Shown: positions 10,101-18,828 of the stretch, piece after piece | Numbering within the stretch: the first letter of the stretch is position 1 | How the letters are laid out: every line of letters starts with the position of its first letter | NCBI GenBank assembly: GCA_963710975.1 | Contig: CAVQCG010000005.1 | Coordinates: forward strand, 1 to 64,000 | DNA: 64,000 nt | Reading direction: 5' to 3' | DNA from: JBBQXH01 sp963710975 | Lineage (GTDB): Bacteria > Actinomycetota > Thermoleophilia > Gaiellales > Gaiellaceae | The notes under the pieces: model-generated | Databases searched by the model: none | Told to the model about the DNA's origin: nothing | What the model saw: the letters and a program-made list of their open reading frames with translations, nothing else | Position numbers and translations under genes: made by a program

Positions 10101-10533
10101 ACGTCCCGCCGCTGTAGCTGTAGCGGTAGAGGCGGCTCGGGTTGCCACTGGTTCCTGTCCCCTCCTCCTTCATGACGTGGGAGGCGACATAGAGCTTGGA
10201 ACCGTCCCAGAGCGCATCCGCAAGCGTGGTCGAGCGGTCGTCCACAGCGACGCCGGTATCCGACCACTGCTGCGTCTGGACGCTCAGCTTGAAGATGTGG
10301 AAGTCCGTGGAGGCCGAGTCGAACATGACCGCCCACCATGCGCCGTCGTTGAACCACAGCTTGGATTCCGGCTTCGTGCCGGAGGGACCGGGCGACACAC
10401 CGCTCCCGTAGCCGGTGAATGACTGGTCCTGGTGTCCGATGTCGCCCACGTCTGCGCTTGCGACCGGAGCCGCGAAAGCGAGCAGGGCAAGGAGCGTGGC
10501 CGCGACGAAGGCGGCAAGGGGGGTCCGGGGCAT
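7182..10533 (-). CDS. large secreted repeat protein: propeller-like N-terminus and C-terminal SwmB/Ig-like repeats; several frame breaks
   Basis: Starts at ATG 10533 with a Sec signal peptide (LAAFVAATLLALLAFAAPVASA). Residues up to about 480 resemble a beta-propeller (WFNDGAWWAVMFDSAS, KLYVASHVM, GGKLWATWTQKDN). Then come alternating modules. One begins IATPDD.TTYV/IRNDS and ends with RLTATELHAAYSTGGGGGD; the other is a SwmB-type Ig-like repeat (VNGSTLTLTYNEALDAASKP, TVSYAVPGASPLQDVAGNDAV). At least three Ig-like copies are present, the last ending at TAG 7182-7184. Frame breaks occur near 9890, 8110, 7905, 7700, 7500 and 7250, mostly in the repetitive part. No LPXTG anchor is seen. It is probably a secreted surface or matrix protein; the ligand is unknown. 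Confidence 0.7.
7200..8730 (-). repeat. tandem coding repeats (SwmB/Ig-like plus Gly-rich linker modules)
   Basis: The same coding unit recurs about every 0.4-0.8 kb within the large secreted protein gene: linker YSTGGGGGD followed by TPP/TAP, then VNGSTLT.TYNEALD, a strand pair with VTLTL.S.VVAG.TVTV, and PLQDVAGNDAV. Copies lie near 8380-8710, 7540-7850 and 7185-7510. Nucleotide similarity between copies is high enough to favour misassembly or slippage, which fits the cluster of frame breaks here. Confidence 0.7.
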
Positions 10534-10688
10534 GTCCCCCAATGTAGTGATACGTAGTGAGTTCGCAAGGCCGGACCAGTCGATCGGGCGGGTCCAGGTC
10601 GATCCTTTACCGACTTCTTACATGTGGGGTAGGACGGGCCACGCAAAGGAGCCCGAGCGCAGCTCGTAGCAGCCCCCGGCCGGAAGCT

Positions 10689-12455
10689 CTAGGAGCCAGG
10701 CTCCGGGCGGGCGATGTTCGCGGCTCCGCCCTCCGCGTCTTCCCAATCGACCCAGCTGATGCCGCTGTGCTCGACGAAGGCACGGACGGCGACCCCGATC
10801 GTCGGAAAGAAACGATGGCGGCCGACCCGTTCCACGAGGCCGTACAGGACGAGCCGGTCGCGAACGTGGCCCTTGAGCTCGGCGAAAGCGAGCTCGACGC
10901 CGTCCTCGGCAAGCTCGCGATCGAGGTCCTCGAGCATCTCGGCGGCGGTGATGTCGACGTCCGTGATCGGCTCAGCCGCGACGATCACCCATGAGACCGG
11001 AGTCTCGCTCTCCCGCACGAGCCGAATGACCTGGTCCTGGAAGTAGTCGGCGTTCGCGAAGAAGAGAGGCGCGTCGAAGCGGTACAGGACGAGCCCGGGA
11101 ACCTGCACTGCCTCCGGATGCCGCCCGACGTCGTGGTAGCCCTTCATGCCGGGGACGCGGCCGAGCACCGTGTCGTGGGGTCTCCATGCTCGCTGCAGGA
11201 AGATGAGCAGCGAGAGACCGACGGCAACCCCGATCCCGGGCAGGACGCCGAGAAGCATGACGCCGAGGAATCCGGCCAGAGCGACCGCCGCTTCCGAGCG
11301 CCGGACGCGCCACAGGCGGCGCAGCGTGTCCACGTCGATCAGCCGGATGACGGCCGCCATGACGACCGCGGCCAGAGCGGCCGACGGAATGTTCTTTACG
11401 AGGCCCGTCGCAAACGCGAGGAGGACGGCCAGGCTCACCGCCCCGACGACCCCGGTGAGCTGGGTCTTCGATCCGGCGGACTCTGCCACCGGTGTTCGAG
11501 AGGAGCTGCTCGAGATCGGGAAGCCCTGGAAGAAGCCCGCCGCCGCGTTCGCCGCCCCGAGTGCCGCGAGCTCTCGGTTCTGGTCGACGTCCTGTCTGAG
11601 GCGGCCGGCATAGCTCCGTGAGAGGACGCTCGTGTCCGCGAACGCAACGAACGCGATCGCAACCGCTGCGCCGGCGAGGTGCCCGAGATCCGAGGCGCTG
11701 ACGGAAGGAACCGCAAACGACGGGAGCCCCGATGGAATCTCGCCGACGACCGCAACGCTGCCCGCGAGGCCGAGCGCGCCCACCACCACGGTCGCACCGA
11801 CGACAGCGACGAACACGCCCGGCACTTTCGGAGCGAAGGCCCCGCAGACCAGGATGACCGCAAGACACGCGAGGCCGATTGCCAGCGCCTGCCAGTTCGT
11901 CTGGTCGATTCCGCCGACGAAGCCTCGTACGTCGGCGACGAAGGTGTCTCCATCGACCGAGAAGCCGAAGAGCTTCGGAAGCTGGGAGGCGATCACGGTC
12001 AGCGCGATCCCGGCCAGGTACCCGACACGGACCGGCTTCGACAGGAGGTCTGTCATGAAGCCGAACTTTGCGATCCCACCAAGGATGCAGAGGCCGCCGA
12101 CGAGGAGCGCCAGCATTCCCGCGAGCTCGATTCGCTCGGACATGTCTCCGGGAGCGGCGAGCGGCACGATCGCGGCAGCAACGAGCGGTGCAACGGCTGA
12201 GTCGGGCCCGAGCACCAGGATGCGCGACGGCCCGAAGACGGCGTAGACGAGGAGGGGAACAAGGGTCGCATAGAGGCCCGTCACCGGAGGGAGGCCCGCG
12301 AGCTCCGCGTAGGCCATGCCCTGCGGGACGAGCAGCGCCGTGAGGACGAGGCCGGCGACGAGGTCGTGTCGAAGCCAGCAGCGCCTGTATGTTCGCGCGA
12401 CAGCCACCGCCGGGACCAGGCGGACGATCTTCCCCCTCGGGGTCACGACGGGCAT
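10689..12455 (-). CDS. SulP (SLC26) family anion permease with STAS domain
   Basis: 588 residues from ATG 12455, full length for the family and intact. The N-terminal membrane part has the SulP signature region (DLVAGLVLTALLVPQGMAYAELAGLPPVTGLYA) and repeated hydrophobic segments to about residue 420. The cytoplasmic C-terminal STAS domain follows (LVLYRFDAPLFFANADYF, WVIVAAEPITDVDITAAEMLEDL). It likely takes up sulfate, bicarbonate or a dicarboxylate; the substrate cannot be called. It stands alone between the repeat protein and the RNase HI gene, 14 bp after the latter on the same strand. Confidence 0.92.
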   Translation of the reverse strand: MPVVTPRGKIVRLVPAVAVARTYRRCWLRHDLVAGLVLTALLVPQGMAYAELAGLPPVTGLYATLVPLLVYAVFGPSRILVLGPDSAVAPLVAAAIVPLAAPGDMSERIELAGMLALLVGGLCILGGIAKFGFMTDLLSKPVRVGYLAGIALTVIASQLPKLFGFSVDGDTFVADVRGFVGGIDQTNWQALAIGLACLAVILVCGAFAPKVPGVFVAVVGATVVVGALGLAGSVAVVGEIPSGLPSFAVPSVSASDLGHLAGAAVAIAFVAFADTSVLSRSYAGRLRQDVDQNRELAALGAANAAAGFFQGFPISSSSSRTPVAESAGSKTQLTGVVGAVSLAVLLAFATGLVKNIPSAALAAVVMAAVIRLIDVDTLRRLWRVRRSEAAVALAGFLGVMLLGVLPGIGVAVGLSLLIFLQRAWRPHDTVLGRVPGMKGYHDVGRHPEAVQVPGLVLYRFDAPLFFANADYFQDQVIRLVRESETPVSWVIVAAEPITDVDITAAEMLEDLDRELAEDGVELAFAELKGHVRDRLVLYGLVERVGRHRFFPTIGVAVRAFVEHSGISWVDWEDAEGGAANIARPEPGS

Positions 12456-12469
12456 AGCTTAGAAGTGGT

Positions 12470-12895
12470 TCAGCGAGGAGCGCTCGAACCGTTCTCTGCG
12501 ACGGCATCGAGGGCGTCGTTCACCAGCTGATCCGCGAGGACGTTGTGCTCTCTCCGTACGGCCGTGTAGGTCACCTGCCCGACCTGACGGGCCAGCCTGG
12601 CCGCCTCGAGCGACAGGTCGATCAGCGCCGCGTTCTTGACCTTGTACTCACCCCGCATCTGCTTGACCAGGAGCTCGGAGTCGGACACGACCTCGACCTC
12701 GGAGACACCCAGCTCGAGCGCTCTCGCGAGCCCCGCCGTCAGCGCGCGGTACTCCGCGACGTTGTTTGTTGCGACGCCGATCGCCTCGCCGTTTGCCGCG
12801 AGCACGGTCCCGTCGTCCGCTTCGAGCACGTAGGCCGACGCCGCCGGCCCGGGGTTTCCGCGAGCGCCCCCGTCGGTGAAGAGCCGCGCCTTCAT
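12470..12895 (-). CDS. rnhA: ribonuclease HI-like protein
   Basis: 141 residues from ATG 12895. It is a minimal RNase H fold with the acidic active-site set visible: Asp8 (RLFTDGGARGNPG), Glu48 (NNVAEYRAL), Asp72 (VVSDSELLVKQM) and Asp122 after REHN, with His117. It would cleave the RNA strand of RNA-DNA hybrids. It lacks the N-terminal hybrid-binding domain and the E. coli-type basic protrusion, as in the short archaeal/actinobacterial RNase HI group. It overlaps the upstream 104-residue gene by 4 bp (12892-12895), implying coupled translation. Confidence 0.88.
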   Translation of the reverse strand: MKARLFTDGGARGNPGPAASAYVLEADDGTVLAANGEAIGVATNNVAEYRALTAGLARALELGVSEVEVVSDSELLVKQMRGEYKVKNAALIDLSLEAARLARQVGQVTYTAVRREHNVLADQLVNDALDAVAENGSSAPR

Positions 12896-13206
12896 GCGTC
12901 GACGAGCTCGTACACGTCGTAGGCGGGCTCCTCGTACGGATGCGCCTCGCGAAGGGCGGCGATGACCTCGGACTGGCGCTCCACGGGGAAGACCGTCTCG
13001 AGCCGGATCTCCCCGACCCGCTGCTCGACTCCGGGCCGTCCGATCGTCGGATCCGTTCCCTCGCCGCCGACGAACGTTCCAGTGCCGTCGGTGTAGAAGG
13101 AGCAGCGTTCGTAGCCACCTATCCGGCCGGCGCCCGCCTCGAAGAGCGCTTCGCGAACGACGTCGAGCGCCTGCCGTGGGACGAAGACGACGAGCTTGCG
13201 GTTCAA
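12892..13206 (-). CDS. NIF3/YqfO-insert (CutA/PII-like) domain protein
   Basis: 104 residues starting at TTG 13206, with GAGGTCGAG just upstream as a ribosome site. LVVFVPRQALDVVREALFEAGAGRIGGYERCSFYTDGTGTF and GEIRLETVFPVE, ending HPYEEPAYDVYELVD, are typical of the stand-alone version of the PII/CutA-like insert found in YqfO-type NIF3 proteins. The HPYEEP motif is the family hallmark. Function is unknown; metal or nucleotide binding has been suggested for relatives. It sits between the aldehyde dehydrogenase and RNase HI genes and overlaps the latter. Confidence 0.8.
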   Translation of the reverse strand: MNRKLVVFVPRQALDVVREALFEAGAGRIGGYERCSFYTDGTGTFVGGEGTDPTIGRPGVEQRVGEIRLETVFPVERQSEVIAALREAHPYEEPAYDVYELVDA

Positions 13207-13228
13207 ATCTCGACCTCGCTGACCTGCA

Positions 13229-14716
13229 TCAGTTGTTGTCGATCTGCGCGCGTTGCAGGTGGCCCGAGTAGTCGACGTAGAGCGCCTTCCACTCGGTGTA
13301 GAAATCGAGGGCGGCCTGGCCGGCTTCGCGATGGCCGTTCCCTGTCTCCTTCATGCCGCCGAACGGAAGATGAACCTCGGCGCCGGTCGTGCCGGCGTTC
13401 ACGTAGGTGATTCCCGTGCGCAGGTCGCGCATCGCGCGAAACGCCCTGTTGACGTCCTGCGTGAAGATCGAGGAGGACAGCCCGAACCTGACGCCGTTTG
13501 CGATCCGGATCGCATCGTCGATATCGGTCGCACGAATCAGGGCCGTCGTCGGCCCGAAGATCTCCTCCTGCGCGATCCTCATGTCCGGGTCGACGTCCGC
13601 GAAGACCGTCGGGCGGTAGAAGAATCCCCGATCGAGCCCGTTCTCGGTCGCGACCTCGCCACCCGTCAGGAGCTTCGCGCCCTCCCCCACGCCGACCTCC
13701 GTGTACGAGTGGATCTTCTCGAGCGCCGCGCGGTTCACGACCGGCCCGATATCGGTGTCGGGATCGAGGCCGTTTCCCAGCCGGAGCTTCTCGGCGCGCT
13801 TCACCAGGTCGCCCTGGAGGCGATCGTAGACCTTCCCCGTGGCGATGACCCGGCTCGCCGCGGTGCAGCGCTGGCCCGACGTCCCGAAGGCCGACCACAG
13901 GATCCCATCGACGGCGAGGTCGAGGTTCGCGTCGTCCATGACGATGATCGCGTTCTTGCCGCCGAGCTCGAGATGGACGTTCTTCAGGTGGGGCGCCGCG
14001 TTCTCGAGCACACGCGCGCCGACCTCGCGTGATCCGGTGAACGAGATCAGAGGGACCTCCTCGTGGCGGACGAGGTGCTCGCCGACGGTCTCTCCCGCGC
14101 CATGGACGACGTTCAGCACCCCCGGTGGCAGGCCGGCTTCCTCGAAGATCTCCACGAAGCGCTCGCCGAGTAGCGGCGTGTCCTCTGCCGGCTTGAAGAC
14201 GACGGTGTCGCCGCAGACGAGGGCGGGCGCGATCTTCCAGCTCGGGATAGCGATCGGGAAGTTCCACGGCGTGATCGCACCGACCACGCCGACGGGCATG
14301 CGCACGCTCATCATGAACTTGTCGGGCAGCTCGGAAGGCGTCGTGTGACCGAAGAGGCGCCTACCTTCTCCGGCCATGTAGTAGGTCATGTCGATCGCTT
14401 CCTGGACGTCGCCGCCCGCCTCGGCCCGGACCTTGCCCATCTCGCGCACCATCAGCTCGGTCAGCTCGTCCTTCCGAGCGACGAACGCCTGCGCGACACG
14501 GAAGAGGATCTCGGCTCGCTTCGGGGCAGGCACGAGGCGCCAGCTCGTCCATGCATCCTTCGCCGCTGCGATCGCCCGATCCATGTCGGACGCCGTCGAG
14601 AGCGGGAAGACGCCGATCAGCTCGCCGGTCGCCGGATCGACCGACTCGAAGGTCTCGCCTCCGGTCGCGTCGACCCACTCGCCTCCGACGTAGTTCCGGT
14701 AGGTCCTCGCGGTCAC
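13229..14716 (-). CDS. aldehyde dehydrogenase family protein
   Basis: 495 residues. The GTG at 14716 is preferred because it gives the family's normal N-terminus (TARTYRNYVGGEWVDATGGETFE) and shares one base with the upstream stop (TAGTG), so translation is coupled. Catalytic features are present: ITPWNFPIAIPSWKIAPAL, LELGGKNAIIV (general-base Glu) and SGQRCTAASR (nucleophile Cys). It oxidises an aldehyde to the acid with NAD(P)+. The overall sequence is close to the alpha-aminoadipic semialdehyde/piperidine-6-carboxylate dehydrogenase type, but the substrate is not certain. The reading frame is intact. Confidence 0.93.
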   Translation of the reverse strand: MTARTYRNYVGGEWVDATGGETFESVDPATGELIGVFPLSTASDMDRAIAAAKDAWTSWRLVPAPKRAEILFRVAQAFVARKDELTELMVREMGKVRAEAGGDVQEAIDMTYYMAGEGRRLFGHTTPSELPDKFMMSVRMPVGVVGAITPWNFPIAIPSWKIAPALVCGDTVVFKPAEDTPLLGERFVEIFEEAGLPPGVLNVVHGAGETVGEHLVRHEEVPLISFTGSREVGARVLENAAPHLKNVHLELGGKNAIIVMDDANLDLAVDGILWSAFGTSGQRCTAASRVIATGKVYDRLQGDLVKRAEKLRLGNGLDPDTDIGPVVNRAALEKIHSYTEVGVGEGAKLLTGGEVATENGLDRGFFYRPTVFADVDPDMRIAQEEIFGPTTALIRATDIDDAIRIANGVRFGLSSSIFTQDVNRAFRAMRDLRTGITYVNAGTTGAEVHLPFGGMKETGNGHREAGQAALDFYTEWKALYVDYSGHLQRAQIDNN

Positions 14717-15330
14717 TAGAAGCGCGGGATGTCCGGCTGAACGCTGCCGGCCTCGTCGAGCACCCCGTTCCACTCCTGGAACCGCTGGTCGAGCTCGTCC
14801 GTCTCGTAGCCTCGTCCGGCGAGGCGCACCGGCGCGCTTCCGTCGAGCACCACCCGGTACTGGTACCAGGAGATGTCCCAGACGACGCTGATCACGACCT
14901 CCTGGTTGGTGCCGGAGAGCTGGAGCAGGCTGACCTGCGGCTGGCCCAGACTCTTGGCGATTCCGGCGACCGTGCGCTTGTACGGGCTGTCGTTGAAGAG
15001 CTCCGCTGCCTCGAGGATCGCCTGTTCGTGGGGCGTGAGCCGTCGCAGCATCGGCTCGTGGAGCGCCGGCGTTTCCGCCTCCCCTCTTCGGCTATCGAGC
15101 AGGCCGATGTGCGGCAACCGTCGCTTGCGCCGCTTGCCTTCGGCGACCAGCAGCGTGGTCGGGCTCCCCTCCCTGATCCAGCCACGGGCGATCGCCTCGT
15201 CGGCGCAGAGAGCGCAGACGTCGACCCAGTCCGCGCCGCCCGGCGAGTACCGCGTCGCCCGCTCACCCAGCAGCAGCGTCCGGTCGCAGACCCCGCAGGT
15301 GCGCAGGACGTCGACCTTCTTGACGATCAC
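14716..15330 (-). CDS. uncharacterised zinc-ribbon protein encoded with EF-G2
   Basis: 204 residues starting at GTG 15330, which overlaps the EF-G2 stop (GTGA). Two CxxC pairs near the N-terminus (TCGVCDR at about residue 12, DVCALCAD at about 39) form a likely zinc ribbon. A basic patch (GKRRKRRLPH) follows, then a predicted helical region resembling a winged helix (LTPHEQAILEAAELFNDS, RTVAGIAKSLGQPQVSLLQL) and a beta-rich end (EVVISVVWDISWYQYRVVLDG). I do not recognise a named family. The coupling to a translation-factor gene suggests an RNA- or ribosome-related role, as inference only. Confidence 0.75.
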   Translation of the reverse strand: MIVKKVDVLRTCGVCDRTLLLGERATRYSPGGADWVDVCALCADEAIARGWIREGSPTTLLVAEGKRRKRRLPHIGLLDSRRGEAETPALHEPMLRRLTPHEQAILEAAELFNDSPYKRTVAGIAKSLGQPQVSLLQLSGTNQEVVISVVWDISWYQYRVVLDGSAPVRLAGRGYETDELDQRFQEWNGVLDEAGSVQPDIPRF

Positions 15331-17372
15331 GCCTTCGCCTCCTCTTTCGCCTTCTTCGTCTCGTCGATCAGCTTCTGGGCGATGTGGGAGGGAACTTCCT
15401 CGTAGCGCAGGAAGTGCATCGAGTAGTCACCACGCCCGCCCGTAAGCGAGACCAGTGACTGGTTGTAGGTGAGGATCTCGGCCATCGGCACCTCGGCGTG
15501 GATCGTCGTCATCCCCCCGACGGGATCCATCCCGAGCAGACGCCCGCGGCGTGAGTTGAGATCGCCGTTCACGGCGCCGACGGAGTCGTCCGGAACCGTC
15601 GCATCGAGCGACATGATCGGTTCGAGAAGCACCGGGTCGGCCTTGGCGTAGGCATCCTTGAAGGCCATCGAGCCGGCGATCTTGAACGCCATCTCCGACG
15701 AGTCGACGTTGTGGTACTGCCCGTCGACCAGCCGCACGCGCACGCCCTGAACCGGGGCGCCGGCGAGCTCACCGGATCGCATCGCCTCCTGGATCCCCTT
15801 GTCGACAGCCGGACGGAAGCTCTGCGGGATGACCCCGCCCACGATCTTGTCGACGAACTCGTAGCCCTCGTGCCCCTCGAGCGGCTCGAGAACGATGTCG
15901 CAGTCGCCGAACTGGCCGCGGCCACCGGTCTGCTTCTTGTAGCGATGCCGGGCGCGTGACTCCTTCCGGATCGTCTCCAGATATGGAACGCGAGGCTGGT
16001 GCAGCTCGACCTCGACGCCGAAGCGACGCTTGAGCCGGTCGACCGCGACCTCGACGTGCATCTGGCTCATCCCCGCGAGGAGCTGCTCCCCCGTCTGCTC
16101 GTCCCGGCGCAGTACGAGGGTCGGATCCTCCTCGGCGAGCCGGCGCAACGCGGAGGTCACCTTCTCCTCGTCGCCCTTCGCCTTCGGGGTCACCGCGAAG
16201 CTCATCACCGGCTGCGGGAACGCGATCGGGTCGACCTCGGGCGGCTTGTCGCTGGCCGAGAGAACGTCTCCTGTCATCGCCTCCTTGAGCTTCGCGACGG
16301 CGCCGATGTCGCCCGCGACGAATTCGGCCGCCTGCTGGTGATCCTTGCCCTGGAGCACCATGAGCTGACCGAGTCGCTCCTTCCCCCTGGTGCGCGAGTT
16401 GACGATCGTCGAGTCACCCTTGAGCGATCCCGCGAGGACCCGGAAGACTGTGATCTTGCCGGCAAACGGGTCGGCGACGGTCTTGAAGACGAACGCGGCC
16501 GTACCGTCTGACGCTGCCTCGTCCATCTTCTCGGCCGGGGACGGGATTCCCTCGACGAGCAGATCGAGGAGACCGGTCGTGCCGAGGTTCTGCGTGGCAG
16601 CTCCGCAGCCGACGGGAAAGAGCTCTCCGCGGAAGACGGCGGCCTCGAGTGCGCGGGAGAGCTCTTCCCCGCCGATCTCCTCGCCCTCGAGGTACCGCTC
16701 CATGATCGCCTCGTCCGTCTCGACGACGGCGTCGACGAGCTTCTCCCGGTACTCAGCTGCCTGGTCGGCGATCTCAGCCGACATCTCGACCGGCGAGCCC
16801 TCGCGCTGCCCGTTCGGCGTCATGTACGTACGCAGATGCAGCAGGTCGACGACGCCCGTCAGCTCGTGCTCGTGTCCGATCGGGATCTGAACGGCGACGC
16901 ACCGCTCGGAGAGCTGCGCGCGAATCTGGTCGAGGGCGACGAAGAAGTCCGCTCGCTCGCGGTCGAGCATGTTCACGAAGAGGAGGCGCGAGACACCGAG
17001 CTGCTCACATCGCGCCCACAGACGCCCTGTCTGAACCTCCACCCCGGCGACGCCGTTCAGGACGACGAGCGCTCCCTCGACGACACGCAGCGACGCGAGG
17101 GTGTCGGCCTGGAACCCGGCGTCGCCCGGCGTATCGACCAGGTTGATCTTCGTGCCCTGCCACTCGAGATGGCAGAGCGCCGCGGAAAGCGACATCTGTC
17201 GCTTGTGCTCGTCCTCGTCCCAGTCGGCCACCGTCGATCCCTGCTCGACCGAGCCGAGGCGGTTCGTGGCTCCGGACTGGAAGAGCAGCGCCTCGACGAG
17301 CGACGTCTTTCCCGTTCCACGATGGCCGACGACAGCGACGTTACGGATCGAGCTCGGATCGTGCGCAGACAT
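15327..17372 (-). CDS. fusA2: elongation factor G-like protein (EF-G2 type)
   Basis: 681 residues from ATG 17372, intact. The GTPase domain has the P-loop GHRGTGKTS (16-24), DTPG (80-83) and NMLD (134-137) in place of the canonical NKxD, a deviation typical of EF-G-like paralogues rather than the translocase FusA. Domains II to V follow (HVEVAVDRLKRRFGVEVELHQPRVPYLETI, GGRGQFGDCDIVLEPLE, MTTIHAEVPMAEILTYNQSLVSLTGGRGDYSMHF). It is not next to rpsL/rpsG/tuf, so it is the secondary copy. Its role may be ribosome rescue, recycling or a specialised GTPase function. It is the first gene of a five-gene overlapping operon. Confidence 0.9.
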   Translation of the reverse strand: MSAHDPSSIRNVAVVGHRGTGKTSLVEALLFQSGATNRLGSVEQGSTVADWDEDEHKRQMSLSAALCHLEWQGTKINLVDTPGDAGFQADTLASLRVVEGALVVLNGVAGVEVQTGRLWARCEQLGVSRLLFVNMLDRERADFFVALDQIRAQLSERCVAVQIPIGHEHELTGVVDLLHLRTYMTPNGQREGSPVEMSAEIADQAAEYREKLVDAVVETDEAIMERYLEGEEIGGEELSRALEAAVFRGELFPVGCGAATQNLGTTGLLDLLVEGIPSPAEKMDEAASDGTAAFVFKTVADPFAGKITVFRVLAGSLKGDSTIVNSRTRGKERLGQLMVLQGKDHQQAAEFVAGDIGAVAKLKEAMTGDVLSASDKPPEVDPIAFPQPVMSFAVTPKAKGDEEKVTSALRRLAEEDPTLVLRRDEQTGEQLLAGMSQMHVEVAVDRLKRRFGVEVELHQPRVPYLETIRKESRARHRYKKQTGGRGQFGDCDIVLEPLEGHEGYEFVDKIVGGVIPQSFRPAVDKGIQEAMRSGELAGAPVQGVRVRLVDGQYHNVDSSEMAFKIAGSMAFKDAYAKADPVLLEPIMSLDATVPDDSVGAVNGDLNSRRGRLLGMDPVGGMTTIHAEVPMAEILTYNQSLVSLTGGRGDYSMHFLRYEEVPSHIAQKLIDETKKAKEEAKA

Positions 17373-17495
17373 GGACGAACGTTCCTCCCTTCGGTTCCTA
17401 CCGGCCGAGGGAGTGTAACGCGCTGTGGATAAAGCTATGGGCGATACACGGCGGCTCGCCGCCGCTGACCAGCTGTCGCGCCCGGCCGCTCAGCC

Positions 17496-18284
17496 CTAAC
17501 GCTCGAGCGTGGCTCGCGACTGGGCCGCAGCGAGCCGCGCCTTCAGGCGCAGGATCGCCTTCGTGTGGAGCTGCGAAACGCGCGATTCGGTCACGCCGAG
17601 CACCTCGCCGATCTCACGCAGCGTTAGCTCTTCGTAGTAGTAGAGCGTGATGACGAGCTTCTCGCGCTCCGGCAGAGCCGCTATCGCCTCGCCGATCATT
17701 TCCTTGACCTCGGTCGCCTCGATCTCGCCGCCGGGCTCGACCGAGTTCGGGTCCTCGAGCGTGTCGACGAGCGACACGGCGTCGCCCGACCCGGTCGGGC
17801 TCGACCAGAGCTCGTCGAGCGCACCGATCGACGACCGAGAGATCTCGAGCAGCGCGTCGTCGAGCTCTTCTTCGGTCACGCCCATCTTCCCGGCGATCTC
17901 CTCGTCCGTCGGCGGCCGCATGAGCTGCGCCTCGAGCTGAGCTATCGCGCGTTCGATCTCCCGCGCGCGAGAGCGAACCGACCGCGGCACCCAGTCGAGC
18001 GAGCGGAGCTCATCGATGATCGCGCCTCGAATCCGGGCGATCGCGTATGTCTCGAACTTCACGTCTCGGTTCAGGTCGTATCGCTCAATCGCGTCGATGA
18101 GCCCGAGCAGGCCGTACGACACGAGGTCGCTCTCGTCGACATGCGCAGGGAGGCTCGCCCCCAGGCGCCCGGCGACGTACTTGACCAGTGGCGCGTACGT
18201 GAGGATCAGCCGATCTCGCAGCTGCCGGTCGGGCCCCGACTTGTACTGCACCCAGAGGGTCTGAACGTCTTCGACCTGCGCCAC
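17496..18284 (-). CDS. whiG: RNA polymerase sigma factor, FliA/WhiG family
   Basis: About 262 residues if started at GTG 18284 (VAQVEDVQTLWVQYK); the frame is open further upstream but would overlap the next gene. Region 2 has LILTYAPLVKYVAGRLGASLP, DLVSYGLLGLIDAIERYD and FETYAIARIRGAIIDELR. Region 3 has RPPTDEEIAGKMGVTEEEL. Region 4 has LPEREKLVITLYYYEELTLREIGEVLGVTESRVSQLHTKAI. This is the sigma-28-like group; in actinobacteria it controls differentiation or motility genes. No anti-sigma gene is adjacent. Gene symbol by family resemblance only. Confidence 0.88.
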   Translation of the reverse strand: MAQVEDVQTLWVQYKSGPDRQLRDRLILTYAPLVKYVAGRLGASLPAHVDESDLVSYGLLGLIDAIERYDLNRDVKFETYAIARIRGAIIDELRSLDWVPRSVRSRAREIERAIAQLEAQLMRPPTDEEIAGKMGVTEEELDDALLEISRSSIGALDELWSSPTGSGDAVSLVDTLEDPNSVEPGGEIEATEVKEMIGEAIAALPEREKLVITLYYYEELTLREIGEVLGVTESRVSQLHTKAILRLKARLAAAQSRATLER

Positions 18285-18303
18285 GGCCTGAAGGATACGA
18301 CCC

Positions 18304-18471
18304 TTAACGGAGAGCACGGTAGGAGAGCTCACCCATCCACGCCGCAAGCGCCCCGGCGGCCACGGCGACGATCCATGCCCCGCCGGTCACCGCGTAGACC
18401 GCGACGCCGATGAAGCAGACGGCTATCCCGAGGAACAGCACACCGAGCGAGCGACGCTTCGGCCGGGCCAT
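18304..18471 (-). CDS. small two-span membrane protein
   Basis: 55 residues from ATG 18471: a basic start (MARPKRRS) and two hydrophobic stretches (LGVLFLGIAVCFIGVAVYAV and WIVAVAAGALAAWMG). It lies 19 bp upstream of the sigma-factor start on the same strand, so it is probably co-transcribed and translationally close. It has no recognised family. It is the last gene before the tRNA-Trp gene, which is on the opposite strand. Confidence 0.55.
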   Translation of the reverse strand: MARPKRRSLGVLFLGIAVCFIGVAVYAVTGGAWIVAVAAGALAAWMGELSYRALR

Positions 18472-18526
18472 GTTGCGGAGTCTAGGGGCGTGGCGAGCTG
18501 TGACCCGAGTACAATTCGCCACCCGA

Positions 18527-18599
18527 AGGGCAGTAGCTCAATTGGCAGAGCACCGGTCTCCAAAACCGGGGGTTGCAGGTTCGAGTCCTGCCTGCCCTG
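18527..18599 (+). tRNA. tRNA-Trp (CCA anticodon)
   Basis: Cloverleaf is readable: acceptor AGGGCAG (18527-18533) pairs with CTGCCCT (18592-18598), D-arm AGCTC..GAGC, anticodon stem CCGGT/ACCGG with loop containing CCA, and T-arm CAGGTTCGAGTCCTG. The discriminator base is G and CCA is not encoded. Its 3' part is repeated twice downstream (26080-26124 and 27626-27665), showing it has served as an integration site. Confidence 0.96.
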
Positions 18600-18601
18600 T
18601 T
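18558..18601 (+). other. attachment-site core within tRNA-Trp (att copy 1)
   Basis: From the anticodon loop to just past the acceptor stem the sequence matches downstream copies. TTGCAGGTTCGAGTCCTGCC and the following TGCCCTGTT are identical in copy 2. Integrases of the tyrosine family commonly use exactly this anticodon-loop-to-3'-end segment and rebuild the tRNA on insertion. Confidence 0.8.
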
Positions 18602-18828
18602 AGACATCAGGGGGTCAAGAAGCGCCTAATAGCAGGCGATTTCCAGATGTTGCGGCGGGCGACGGTGGGTGATCGGAAGCTGAAGGAAGGGCCGGAAAGG
18701 CTCTCTAAGCGGAGCCAGGACCGTCGCAATACCATCGCACGGTGCCGCTCGTTGACTGACCGCGGCTCGTCAGGCGTGCAGACACGGCACGAGCGTCGCT
18801 GCCTGCAAGGCAAGATGAGCCTGAACTC

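Noticed and set aside
10972..12507. 511-codon open frame on the minus strand
   Set aside because: It covers the SulP permease in another frame; composition is Arg/Gly-rich and there are no membrane spans, unlike the real permease frame.
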